A DNA stretch of 64,000 nt, taken from contig CACZNC010000006.1 of NCBI GenBank assembly GCA_902782445.1, positions 16,879-80,878 of the forward strand. Reading direction: 5' to 3'. The stretch comes from an uncultured Ruminococcus sp. (GTDB lineage Bacteria; Bacillota; Clostridia; Oscillospirales; CAG-272). The translations under genes were made by a program, and so were the position numbers. Positions 1 to 9,530 of the stretch are shown piece after piece (the first letter of the stretch is position 1; each line of letters begins with the position of its first letter). The notes beneath the pieces are model-generated. The model searched no databases, was not told the DNA's origin, and saw only the letters and a program-made list of their open reading frames with translations.

Positions 1-2
1 CC

Positions 3-1307
3 CGCGTGCTGGCCGTGGCAAAGCGGATCTCCCCCTATCCCCATCTGAACCGTCTCGCCGTCCTCACCCAGGCCATGACCTTCGTCGGCTTCTTCGCCGT
101 GTCGGTGGAGCCGGAGAGGGGAGCGCGGGAGAACGCCGAGATCCTCAAAAAGAGCGGCATCCGCCCGATCCTCTTCACCGAGAACCCCCGGGAGGATCTG
201 AGCTACGGCGTCCGGCTGGGGCTGTTCGATCCCGACGCCCCCGTCATTCCCGCCTCCGAGTGGGACGCCGTCCGGGCAAGGGAGATCCTCGGCGATCCCG
301 ATCCGACGAAGGGGGCCGTCGTCGCCTTCGACACCATCGGGGACGCCTATCTCGGAAGCGCCTTCGCCCGGGCCATGATCTCCCTGGTGGGAGGCGGAAG
401 GCAGACGGACGGAGAAGACGGGGAGGAAGAGCCCCCGGTGATCGCCGCGGTCGGCATGGAGGCATGGGACGCCGGCGCGCTCGGAAGGGCAGACTTCGGA
501 TTCGCCGTCGCAAGATCCCGTTTCCACGCCGTGCCGGAATCCATCGCCCGGGGTGCCGCCGTCGTCATCCAGCCCGCGGAAGGGGGAGCGGAAACGGACG
601 CCGGATTCGGAGCGGGAGGGCTCGAGGGCGTGACGGAGGCCGTCCGGTCGGCAAGATGCGCCGTCACCAACGTGGCCCGCGCCCGGTTCTACCTCACCGC
701 CGCCCAGACCGCCCGCCTTGCCGTCATGCTCGCCTCCGTCCTCGGATTCCTGCCCCTGCTTTCGGCGGTGCTGATCCTCGTATGGGGCCTGCTCTTCGAC
801 TTCGGCGCGGTGCTTGTCCGGGCCTTCGGTCAGGACGACGAAAAACCCGCCCTCAAAATCGGCAGGGAAGAGCGTGCGAAGGGCGACCGGTCCACCGTCA
901 CCGCCGTGGGGATGGGACTGGTCTGGGGCGTGTCCCTGGCCGCGGTTTCCGCCCTTCTTCTGCGCTCCCTCGACGCCGGGACCCTGATCCCCTCCTTCGC
1001 CGGAACGGATGCCGCGAACCGCGCGTTCCTCTCCGGGGCCGTTCTGCTCTCCGGCGCCGTGTTCTCCCTCGAATGCGGAGGGCGGAAGAGCCTCTTCACC
1101 CGCCGCGGATTCAACCCTGCGGAGATCCTCTTCGTCGCCGCCTCCCTCGTCCTCGCGGGATGGATCCTCTTCTCCTCCGGCGGAGCGGCTGTCTTCGGCG
1201 GATCCCCCTGCGGACCTGCCGGATTCCTCGCCTTCCTCCCCGCCCTCGCCGTCCTCGCCGCATTGGAGGCGCTCAAGATGATCGAGGGAAGAATGAGGAG
1301 TGATTAG
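3..1307 (+). CDS. P-type ATPase-like membrane protein, C-terminal part (5' partial)
   Basis: The frame is open to the left edge, so the N terminus is missing. The first ~60 visible residues resemble the P-domain segment of P-type ATPases in which a residual Rossmann/HAD core (GARENAEILKKSGIRPI) precedes the hinge. The stretch VGMEAWDAGALGRADFGFAV sits where active pumps have the GDGxNDxPAL motif followed by A-D-x-G-x-A, but the catalytic D-G-x-N-D is not conserved. After a basic region (about residues 215-225) come several hydrophobic helices (about 230-275, 300-325, 345-355, 370-395, 400-425), as in the M5-M10 domain. Inference: an ATPase relative that has probably lost ion-pumping catalysis. 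Identity as a P-type relative is moderately sure; substrate unknown. Confidence 0.55.
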   Translation, partial: RVLAVAKRISPYPHLNRLAVLTQAMTFVGFFAVSVEPERGARENAEILKKSGIRPILFTENPREDLSYGVRLGLFDPDAPVIPASEWDAVRAREILGDPDPTKGAVVAFDTIGDAYLGSAFARAMISLVGGGRQTDGEDGEEEPPVIAAVGMEAWDAGALGRADFGFAVARSRFHAVPESIARGAAVVIQPAEGGAETDAGFGAGGLEGVTEAVRSARCAVTNVARARFYLTAAQTARLAVMLASVLGFLPLLSAVLILVWGLLFDFGAVLVRAFGQDDEKPALKIGREERAKGDRSTVTAVGMGLVWGVSLAAVSALLLRSLDAGTLIPSFAGTDAANRAFLSGAVLLSGAVFSLECGGRKSLFTRRGFNPAEILFVAASLVLAGWILFSSGGAAVFGGSPCGPAGFLAFLPALAVLAALEALKMIEGRMRSD

Positions 1308-1510
1308 TGGCTAGTAGCTAGTGGTTAGTAGTTAGTAGACACTGGTGAGGAATGAGGATGGTCAGCAGTCAGCAGAACCGTGCGAGCTATGCCTGCAAAG
1401 GGAACGGTGGGTTGAACGATCCCTTTCTCCGCTTTCGAATCAAATCCGGAAAACGGTTCCCCAACTCCTCACTCCTCACTCTTAACTCCTAACTCGTGTT
1501 TATATAAACT
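1308..1510. repeat. Low-complexity TAGT/GGAGT repeat block
   Basis: Just after the stop codon lies a run of imperfect TAGTGGCTAG / TAGTTAGTAG units, and about 140 bases later a run of ACTCCTCACT / TTAACTCCTA units. Both motifs occur together again at 24329-24400, there with the second motif in the opposite orientation. No coding potential is seen. This looks like a dispersed intergenic repeat of the genome. Confidence 0.7.
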
Positions 1511-1606
1511 TCATCCCACAAGCTGAAAAACGGGGGGCGATGCAAAATCTTCGCTCCCTTTCCTCTTTTTTTATCAATTTTTTTGCCCTCTTTCGGCGCG
1601 AATCTC

Positions 1607-1635
1607 TTGATATTCCGGGAGATTTGTTATATAAT
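1607..1635 (+). promoter_or_regulatory. Sigma-A promoter of the Mrp/hydrogenase operon
   Basis: TTGATA at 1607-1612 and a perfect TATAAT at 1630-1635 are separated by 17 bp. The site lies about 95 bases upstream of the Mrp ATPase start and after an AT-rich tract, and is the only strong promoter seen before the hydrogenase gene run. Confidence 0.75.
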
Positions 1636-1729
1636 ATCTGAGAGTACCATGCGGATCCGCGCGCAAACGGCCCCGGCACCGGTTTTCGGCGCAGGCAGGA
1701 AGCCCGGATCCCGAAAGGAATGATAACCT

Positions 1730-2575
1730 ATGGCTGAACCCAGCAACTGCACCCACGACTGCTCGACGTGCCAGGCCAACTGCTCCTCCCGCGCGCCGCA
1801 GCATGAGGCTCCTCACGCCGGATCCAACATCCGCCACGTGATCGGCGTCGTTTCCGGCAAGGGCGGCGTGGGCAAATCCCTCGTCTCCTCCATGCTGGCC
1901 GTCACCCTGAAGCGGCGCGATCTCTCCGTCGCCCTCATGGACGCGGACGTGACCGGCCCCTCCATCCCGAAAGCCTTCGGCGCGAAGGGCGATATCCTCG
2001 CCGCCGCCGACGGCCTGATCCCCCTCGAAACCAAGACCGGCATCAAAACCATCTCCGTGAACCTGCTGCTGGAGGACGAGACCCGTCCCGTCGTCTGGCG
2101 CGGACCCGTGATCGCGGGCACCGTCAAGCAGTTCTGGACCGACGTGATCTGGGGCGACGTGGACTATATGATCGTCGACTGCCCGCCCGGGACCGGCGAC
2201 GTGCCGCTGACCGTTTTCCAGTCCGTTCCCCTCGACGGCATCGTGATCGTCACCACCCCCCAGGACCTGGTCTCCATGATCGTGAAAAAGGCCGTCAACA
2301 TGGCCGGACTCATGAACATCCCGGTGATCGGCCTGATCGAGAACATGTCCTACGTGAAATGTCCCTGCTGCGGCGAAGAGATCAAAGTCTTCGGCGAATC
2401 GAAGGCCGAGGAGGTCGCGGCGGAATACGGGATCCCGGTCCTCGGGAAAATGCCCGTCGATCCGAAGCTCTCCGCCCTCGTGGACCGCGGCGTGATCGAG
2501 CTGATGGAAAACGACTACCTCGAAAAAGCAGCCGACGCCGTCGAAGCGTTCTGTGAAGCGGAAAAGGCAGAATAA
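1730..2575 (+). CDS. Mrp/ApbC-family Fe-S cluster carrier ATPase
   Basis: A 281-residue cytosolic P-loop ATPase of the Mrp/NBP35 (ParA-like) family, which carries and inserts Fe-S clusters. The deviant Walker A GKGGVGKS lies near residue 45, with DADVTGPS shortly after and DCPPGTGD near 150. The C-terminal C-x-C-C segment (VKCPCCGEE, about residue 210) is the usual cluster-binding site. The N terminus adds four cysteines in the first 25 residues, as in NBP35-like forms. The start is preceded by AGGAA. Being first in a run of Fe-S-rich hydrogenase genes fits a role in maturing them, which is inferred from position. Confidence 0.9.
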   Translation: MAEPSNCTHDCSTCQANCSSRAPQHEAPHAGSNIRHVIGVVSGKGGVGKSLVSSMLAVTLKRRDLSVALMDADVTGPSIPKAFGAKGDILAAADGLIPLETKTGIKTISVNLLLEDETRPVVWRGPVIAGTVKQFWTDVIWGDVDYMIVDCPPGTGDVPLTVFQSVPLDGIVIVTTPQDLVSMIVKKAVNMAGLMNIPVIGLIENMSYVKCPCCGEEIKVFGESKAEEVAAEYGIPVLGKMPVDPKLSALVDRGVIELMENDYLEKAADAVEAFCEAEKAE

Positions 2576-2621
2576 CACCCCCAATCTCATTAACAAACTC
2601 CCAAGGAGGAAAGAAATACCC

Positions 2622-3116
2622 ATGAAAAAAGCGATGACTTCCGTCCCTTTCAAAGGGACACCCGAGCAGCTCGCGGCGCTTGACCTCGTCATCGAGGAAA
2701 ACAAGACCCAGCCCGGCGCGACCCTCGCCATTCTCCAGAAGGCGCAGGACATCTACGGCTATCTGCCCGAAGAAGTGCAGCGTCACATCGCCCTCGCCCT
2801 CGACATCCCCTTCTCCGAAGTCTACGGCATCGCCACCTTCTACGCTCAGTTCCAGCTGAATCCGAAGGGCGAGCATCCCGTGAACGTATGTCTCGGGACC
2901 GCCTGCTACGTCAAGGGCTCCGGCAAGATCATGGAGAAGCTCGAGGAAATGCTCGGCATCCCCGCCGGCGGCATCACCCCGGATCTGAACTTCTCCCTCG
3001 ACGCCACCCGCTGCATCGGCGCCTGCGGTCTCGCTCCCGTCATGACGGTCGGCGACGACGTCTACGGCAGACTCGAACCCGGTATGCTCAAGGGCATCCT
3101 CGCGAAGTATCAGTAA
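2622..3116 (+). CDS. hndA: NuoE/HndA-like [2Fe-2S] hydrogenase subunit
   Basis: A 164-residue NuoE-type (24 kDa) thioredoxin-like subunit. It passes electrons between the NAD(P)H/FMN subunit and the hydrogenase subunit of the soluble HndABCD/HydABC complex. The four cluster ligands are visible as VCLGTACYVKG and RCIGACGLAP (C-x4-C and C-x3-C). The N-terminal helical part (LAILQKAQDIYGYLPEEV) is typical. The ATG at 2622 is chosen because it has AAGGAGGA eleven bases upstream; a longer in-frame start at 2553 overlaps the Mrp gene. Its partners HndB-D lie 4 kb downstream beyond a signalling cassette. Confidence 0.92.
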   Translation: MKKAMTSVPFKGTPEQLAALDLVIEENKTQPGATLAILQKAQDIYGYLPEEVQRHIALALDIPFSEVYGIATFYAQFQLNPKGEHPVNVCLGTACYVKGSGKIMEKLEEMLGIPAGGITPDLNFSLDATRCIGACGLAPVMTVGDDVYGRLEPGMLKGILAKYQ

Positions 3117-3179
3117 GAGGATCCCCGCGGCCCCGAACCGTTCAGACGACACTGTGAAAGGCAGTTTGACGGAAACGAT

Positions 3180-3533
3180 ATGAAAATCGCTAAAATTCAG
3201 GAGCTTCTCGGAGCGGACCTGCTCTGCGGCGAGGAATACCTCGACCACGACGTCTGGGCCGCCTGCTGTTCCGACATGATGAGCGACGTGCTCGCCTTCG
3301 TGAAGGATCAGGGCGTTCTCCTCACCGGGCTGCTCAATTCTCAGGTCATACGCACGGCGAACATGATGGACATGGTGTGCATCGTGATCGTGCGGAACAA
3401 AGTTCCCACCGAGGAAATGGTCGAGCTGGCCGAAGAACACGGGCTCGTGCTGATGCGGTCCCCTCTTCGCGCCTATGAGGCAAGCGGCGTTCTGTATGCC
3501 GCCGGACTCGGCCGGGAGGTCGCCGATGCCTGA
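3180..3533 (+). CDS. DRTGG-domain protein (first of two)
   Basis: A 117-residue protein that looks like a stand-alone DRTGG domain, a small alpha/beta fold also found in phosphotransacetylases and CBS-domain proteins, probably ligand-binding. It opens KIAKIQELLGADLLCG and contains the core GVLLTGLLNSQVIRTANMM, then a hydrophobic strand VCIVIVRNKVP. No catalytic residues are recognised. The stop overlaps the next start by eight bases. A paralogue lies at 5347-5685 in the same cassette. Stand-alone DRTGG proteins next to [FeFe] hydrogenase genes are a known clostridial arrangement; the molecular role is not established here. Confidence 0.75.
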   Translation: MKIAKIQELLGADLLCGEEYLDHDVWAACCSDMMSDVLAFVKDQGVLLTGLLNSQVIRTANMMDMVCIVIVRNKVPTEEMVELAEEHGLVLMRSPLRAYEASGVLYAAGLGREVADA

Positions 3534-3948
3534 GCCGATCCGATTCCATTTCGACGTTGACGGCGAAAACTTCACCTCCGCCGGAGAGGCGTCCGTGGCG
3601 GTGAAGAAGAAGCTCAGACAGCTCGGTTATTCCCCCGATATCATCCGCAAGGTCTCCATCGCCATGTACGAGGGAGAGATCAACATGGTGATCCACGCGA
3701 ACGGCGGGAAGGCGGACGTGGAGGTGAACGACGACGAGATCGTCATCATCCTCGCGGACACCGGCCCCGGCATCCCGAACGTGGAGCTCGCCATGCAGGA
3801 AGGCTATTCCACCGCGCGCGACAACATCCGGGCCCTCGGGTTCGGCGCGGGCATGGGACTGCCGAACATGAAGAAATACACCGACGAGATGAAGATCGAC
3901 ACCGAAGTGGGCGTGGGCACCACGATCACCATGAAGGTCTATCTCTGA
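3526..3948 (+). CDS. Anti-sigma-type HATPase (RsbW/SpoIIAB-like)
   Basis: A 140-residue GHKL ATPase domain without other domains, resembling serine kinase/anti-sigma factors. The N box is visible as YEGEINMVIHANGG, the G1 box as LADTGPGIPN, and the G2-like lid as LGFGAGMGLPNM, followed by VGVGTTITMKVYL. The ATG at 3526 has GGGAGG just upstream and overlaps the DRTGG gene, implying translational coupling. The conserved N-box Glu/Asn suggest ATP binding and possibly kinase activity. Its target is unknown. The neighbouring HydS-like protein suggests that a redox signal is passed to or from it (inference). Confidence 0.8.
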   Translation: MPEPIRFHFDVDGENFTSAGEASVAVKKKLRQLGYSPDIIRKVSIAMYEGEINMVIHANGGKADVEVNDDEIVIILADTGPGIPNVELAMQEGYSTARDNIRALGFGAGMGLPNMKKYTDEMKIDTEVGVGTTITMKVYL

Positions 3949-3982
3949 TTCTCCGTCGCGCGCCCTGCTCAGCGAGGTGATT

Positions 3983-5350
3983 ATGGCAGATTATAAACAT
4001 TCGGTCTCGCTGGACGTCAGCAAATGCAAAGGCTGCACAACCTGTCTCCGGCGCTGCCCCACGGAGGCCATCCGCATCCGCGACGGTCACGCCGTCATCA
4101 GTTCCGATAAGTGCATCGACTGCGGCGAGTGCATCAAAATGTGCTCCTACAAGGCGAAGAAGGCGAACCACGATTCCCTTTCCTGCCTCGAAAAGTACAA
4201 ATACACCGTCGCCCTCCCCGCGCCCTCCCTCTACGGTCAGTTCGACCACATGGACAACATCGGCTACATCATCCGGGGACTCAAGGATCTCGGCTTTGAC
4301 GCGGTCTTTGAGGTGGCGTGCGCGGCGGAGCTCGTATCCGCCTATACCAGACTCTACATCAAGCGGAGCGACGTGAAAAAGCCCGTCATCAGCTCCGCCT
4401 GCCCGACGATCTCGCGGATGATCTCGATGAACTACCCGTTTCTGATCGAGAACATCCTTCCGATCCTCCCGCCCGTGGATATCGCAGCCTATCTCGCAAG
4501 GGAACAGGCGAAGACCGAACATCCCGAGCTGAGCGAGGACGAGATCGGCATCGTGTTCATCTCCCCCTGTCCCGCCAAGGTCAGCTACGTGAAGAACGAC
4601 TTTGCGAAGGAACGGAACTACATCACCGACGTGGTGTCCGTCCGCGACGTCTACTTCGCCCTGCTCGACGTGATGAAGAAGCGGGAGGACGAACCCCTCG
4701 AGGCCACCGAAAGCGGCATGATCGGCATCGGCTGGGCTTCGACCGGAGGGGAATCCACCGCCATCTTCAACGAGCGCTATCTCGCGGCGGACGGGATCGA
4801 AAACTGCATCCGCGTCCTCGACCAGATCGACAACGAGGACATCACCTCCCTTGACTTCGTGGAGCTCAACGCCTGCAACGGGGGATGCGTCGGCGGGGCT
4901 ATGACCGTGGCCAACCCCTACATCGCGCAGGCCCGGCTCCAGGCTTTGAAGCGGTATCTGCCCGTCTCCCCGAACCGGCCCGCCTCTGAGTGGATCCCGG
5001 ATGAGTTCTTCAACGAGAATTCGCTCGAGTATTCCCCGGCGGCCCTCCTCTCCGAGGACAGAAAGGTCGCAAGGCAGATGATGAGCGAGATCGAGTCCAT
5101 CAAGGCAAGTCTGCCGGGGATCGACTGCGGATCCTGCGGCGCGCCGACCTGCATGGCCTTCGCAGAAGACATCGTGCGGGGACAGGCCACGGCGGACGAG
5201 TGCACCGTCATCATGAAAATGCTGTTCCACCAGTATCTCGACGAACATAAGAAGAAATCCATCCTTGACAAGCTGACCGCGAAAAACCCGGGGAAGGACG
5301 CGGCCGGAAGCGGGGATGCCGAACCCAAACCGGAAGGAGTCGCGGAATGA
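3983..5350 (+). CDS. Sensory-type [FeFe] hydrogenase (HydS-like) with C-terminal 4Fe-4S domain
   Basis: A 455-residue protein. Residues ~13-60 hold two 4Fe-4S motifs (CKGCTTCLRRCP and CIDCGECIKMCS). The H-domain follows with SSACPTISRM (L1), ISPCPAKVSY (L2) and VELNACNGGCVGG (L3). The four cluster-ligand positions look conserved. In L1, Ala replaces the first Cys of the usual T-S-C-C-P, which is the proton-transfer cysteine, and the L2 glutamate is lost. Both are hallmarks of putative sensory enzymes. The C terminus has another Fe-S domain (DCGSCGAPTCMAFAEDI, about residue 378). The ATG at 3983 is preferred (GAGG five bases upstream); GTG at 3977 is possible. Probably an H2 or redox sensor rather than an H2 producer. 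Confidence 0.82.
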   Translation: MADYKHSVSLDVSKCKGCTTCLRRCPTEAIRIRDGHAVISSDKCIDCGECIKMCSYKAKKANHDSLSCLEKYKYTVALPAPSLYGQFDHMDNIGYIIRGLKDLGFDAVFEVACAAELVSAYTRLYIKRSDVKKPVISSACPTISRMISMNYPFLIENILPILPPVDIAAYLAREQAKTEHPELSEDEIGIVFISPCPAKVSYVKNDFAKERNYITDVVSVRDVYFALLDVMKKREDEPLEATESGMIGIGWASTGGESTAIFNERYLAADGIENCIRVLDQIDNEDITSLDFVELNACNGGCVGGAMTVANPYIAQARLQALKRYLPVSPNRPASEWIPDEFFNENSLEYSPAALLSEDRKVARQMMSEIESIKASLPGIDCGSCGAPTCMAFAEDIVRGQATADECTVIMKMLFHQYLDEHKKKSILDKLTAKNPGKDAAGSGDAEPKPEGVAE

Positions 5351-5685
5351 ATCTCACAGAACTTGCCGCCCGCCTCGGCCTCGAGACCGTCGCGGGGGAC
5401 ACCGAAGGCAGGGAGTGGCACGGAGTCTACGCCGGAGACCTGCTCAGCCGCGCCATGAGCCACGTGAAGGCGGACAATATCTGGATCACGATCATGTCCA
5501 ACACGAACGTGATCGCCGTGGCGAGCCTCACCGAAGCCGCCGCCGTGGTGCTCGCGGAGGGCGTGGAGCTCATCCCCGAAGCGATGGACGCCGCCCTGGA
5601 CAACGGGATCACAGTCCTGTCCTCGAAGCATACGGTGTACGAGCTCTGCGCGGCGATCCACGAGACGGAAACCCGCGGAGCATGA
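5347..5685 (+). CDS. DRTGG-domain protein (second of two)
   Basis: A 112-residue paralogue of the protein at 3180-3533, opening NLTELAARLGLETVAGD and carrying SHVKADNIWITIMSNTNVIA in the core and NGITVLSSKHTVYELC near the end. It has the stand-alone DRTGG size and no enzyme motif. The start overlaps the HydS-like stop as ATGA, and its own stop overlaps the PHP start in the same way, so these genes are translated as a coupled set. A ligand-binding or adaptor role is inferred only. Confidence 0.75.
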   Translation: MNLTELAARLGLETVAGDTEGREWHGVYAGDLLSRAMSHVKADNIWITIMSNTNVIAVASLTEAAAVVLAEGVELIPEAMDAALDNGITVLSSKHTVYELCAAIHETETRGA

Positions 5686-6449
5686 GGGAGTACGCCTGCG
5701 ATCTGCACGTTCATTCCTGCCTGTCCCCCTGCGGCGACGACGACATGACCCCGGGCAACATCGCCGGCATGGCAGTTCTGAACGGACTGGACATCGTCGC
5801 CCTGACGGACCACAACTCCTCGAAAAACTGCCCGGCTTTCTTCAGACAGGCGAAGGCGCAGGGGATCATTCCCGTCGCCGGCATGGAGCTCACCACGGCG
5901 GAGGACATCCACATGATCTGCCTCTTCCGCACGCTGGAGGACGCCATGGCTTTCGACGAATACGTCGCCGGACGAAGGCCGAAGATCCGCAACAAGCCGG
6001 AGATCTTCGGGCATCAGACGATCCGGGACGAAAACGACGAAGAGATCGGCGAGGAGGAGTACCTGCTCATCAACGCGGCGGACATTTCCCTCGAGGAAGG
6101 CTGGCGCGAGGTGATCTCCCGGGGAGGCGTGGCATATCCCGCCCACATCGACCGGCCCGCGAACGGCATCGTCGCCATGCTGGGCACGGTCCCCGAGGAT
6201 CCGCCCTTTACCGTCTTCGAGCTCAACGACGCGGCGAACGAGGCGGAATACCGGGAGAAATGCCCGGTGGTGCGGAATCTCCCCCGCGTGGTCTCCTCGG
6301 ACGCGCACTACCTCTGGAACATGTCGGAGGGAGACTTCAAGATCCCCCTCGACGACGAACCCTATTCATCCGCCCTCGTGCGGAACCGGCTGATCGACTG
6401 GCTGCTTGGCCGTCCGACGCCGGGGAAAGGAACGGACCCGAATGGATGA
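5682..6449 (+). CDS. PHP-domain phosphoesterase-like protein
   Basis: A 255-residue metal-dependent PHP-family protein. The first metal motif is CDLHVHSCLSPCGDDDMTP (about residues 5-23), the second is VALTDHNSS (about 42-50), then PVAGMELTTAEDIHMICLF, and late histidines occur in AYPAHIDRP and SSDAHYLWNM. These match the metal ligands of PHP enzymes such as histidinol phosphatase and nucleotide phosphoesterases. The substrate is unknown. Genes of this type sit between DRTGG and HATPase genes in clostridial hydrogenase operons, so a nucleotide or phosphoprotein substrate within the signalling cassette is plausible (inference). The start overlaps the previous stop as ATGA. Confidence 0.85.
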   Translation: MREYACDLHVHSCLSPCGDDDMTPGNIAGMAVLNGLDIVALTDHNSSKNCPAFFRQAKAQGIIPVAGMELTTAEDIHMICLFRTLEDAMAFDEYVAGRRPKIRNKPEIFGHQTIRDENDEEIGEEEYLLINAADISLEEGWREVISRGGVAYPAHIDRPANGIVAMLGTVPEDPPFTVFELNDAANEAEYREKCPVVRNLPRVVSSDAHYLWNMSEGDFKIPLDDEPYSSALVRNRLIDWLLGRPTPGKGTDPNG

Positions 6450-7011
6450 GCTCTCGCTCTATGTGCTCGATATCACCATGAACTCCGTCCGCGCCGGCGC
6501 TACCGAGATCTCCATCACCCTCCGGGAGGACGGCGAGTGGCTCTGGTTCACGGTGGAGGACAACGGCTGCGGCATGACGAAGGAACAGCTCGCGAAGCTG
6601 ACCGATCCCTTTTTCACCACCCGCAAGACCCGCAAGGTCGGCCTCGGCATCCCCTTCCTCAAGATGCTGGCGGAGATGACCGGCGGCTACGTGACCGTCA
6701 CCTCGGTGCACGAGTCCGTCTCTCTGAAGCACGGCACGAAGACCGAGGCGAAATTCGGCAAGAACCACATCGACTTCATCCCCCTCGGGGACATCGTGGA
6801 GACGGTGAAGACCCTGATCCAGGGCGCTCCGGACGTGAATTTCACCTTCCGGCACATCTACCCGAACGGGACGGTGGAGCTCTCCTGCGCCGCCATCCGC
6901 GAGACCCTCGGCGACGCGATCCCGCTGTCCGAGCCGGACGTGCTCATCTGGATCGGCCAGTACCTCGAGGAACAGTACGACGAGCTGGGACACCACGCGG
7001 CGTCGGTCTGA
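6442..7011 (+). CDS. Histidine-kinase-type ATPase without receptor or DHp domain
   Basis: A 189-residue GHKL ATPase. The N box is LDITMNSVRAGAT at the extreme N terminus, the G1 box is VEDNGCGMTKEQL (about residue 40), the F-box is DPFFTTRKTRKVGLGIPFL (G2 lid included), then an unusual C-terminal extension of ~90 residues (DIVETVKTLIQGAPDVNFTF). No dimerisation/phosphoacceptor domain or membrane segment is present. It overlaps the PHP gene by eight bases. With the RsbW-like ATPase at 3526 this is the second GHKL protein of the cassette, so a two-ATPase relay is conceivable. Whether it phosphorylates anything is unknown. Confidence 0.8.
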   Translation: MDELSLYVLDITMNSVRAGATEISITLREDGEWLWFTVEDNGCGMTKEQLAKLTDPFFTTRKTRKVGLGIPFLKMLAEMTGGYVTVTSVHESVSLKHGTKTEAKFGKNHIDFIPLGDIVETVKTLIQGAPDVNFTFRHIYPNGTVELSCAAIRETLGDAIPLSEPDVLIWIGQYLEEQYDELGHHAASV

Positions 7012-7044
7012 AGAATGAAACCGTTCTTAATGCCGTCAATCTGG

Positions 7045-7225
7045 GAATTCCGTCGTTCTTTTCTCCTTTATCGAGGAGCCGGTTCAATAAATTGAACACG
7101 AGAACCAAAAGAGGAACTCTCTGGAAGTCAAGGGTATTCCGAAGTCTGCGGACTTCGGGTCAGGACGCTGTCCCGACACCCTGCCACCTTTTGAAAAAGG
7201 TGGACGAAAACTTCCGCGCGGTTGA
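7045..7225. repeat. Structured repeat, copy 1 (hairpin-rich, ~170 bp)
   Basis: A near-identical inverted copy lies at 13385-13565. The element contains several short perfect hairpins: GTTCAATAAATTGAAC, CCGAAGTC-TGCG-GACTTCGG and CCACCTTTTGAAAAAGGTGG. It separates the signalling cassette from hndB. It could be a mobile non-coding element (MITE-like) or a structured RNA. No open reading frame is convincingly conserved. Confidence 0.85.
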
Positions 7226-7283
7226 CGTGCAGTCGGTTAATACCCTTGTTACCTAATAATCTATATACGAAAGGATCCAACCC

Positions 7284-7655
7284 ATGAAATCTCTCGCAGA
7301 GCTTCAGGCAATCAAGAACAAGATGGCGGACAAAGTGGCCATCCGCACGTCTTCCGGCAACACCCGCATCGTGGTGGGCATGGCGACCTGCGGTATCGCT
7401 GCCGGCGCGCGTCCCGTTTTGAACGCGTTTGTCGAAGGCATCTCCGAAGCGGGCCTCGGCGACGACGTCATCGTCACCCAGACCGGCTGCATCGGGATCT
7501 GCCAGTACGAGCCCGTCGTCGAAGTCTTCGAAAAGGACAGAGAAAAGACCACCTACGTCAAGATGACCGCGGATAAGGCGAAGGAAGTCATCGAAAAGCA
7601 CATCAAGGGCGGTTCCCCCGTCACCGAATACACCATCGGCGCTGCCCAGCTCTAA
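7284..7655 (+). CDS. hndB: HndB-like [2Fe-2S] thioredoxin-fold hydrogenase subunit
   Basis: A 123-residue small ferredoxin-like subunit. Cys residues in GMATCGIAAGARPV and TQTGCIGICQYEPVV (one Cys, then C-x3-C) form the thioredoxin-like [2Fe-2S] site seen in HndB and in the N terminus of NuoF-like subunits. An N-terminal helix rich in Lys/Glu precedes it. A weak purine-rich site (GAAAGGATC) lies ten bases before the ATG. It is followed after 21 bases by the NuoF-like gene, so hndB-hndC-hndD form one unit. The role is electron transfer between the flavin and hydrogenase subunits. Confidence 0.88.
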   Translation: MKSLAELQAIKNKMADKVAIRTSSGNTRIVVGMATCGIAAGARPVLNAFVEGISEAGLGDDVIVTQTGCIGICQYEPVVEVFEKDREKTTYVKMTADKAKEVIEKHIKGGSPVTEYTIGAAQL

Positions 7656-7676
7656 TTACAGGAGGAAAAAACACCT

Positions 7677-9509
<1,833 letters not shown>

Positions 9510-9530
9510 GAAAGGGTCGGAATACAGAAT

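Noticed and set aside
3983..5350. HydS-like protein as the main catalytic hydrogenase
   Set aside because: The L1 Cys-to-Ala change and the lost L2 Glu argue against efficient catalysis, and a full HndD is encoded at 9531.
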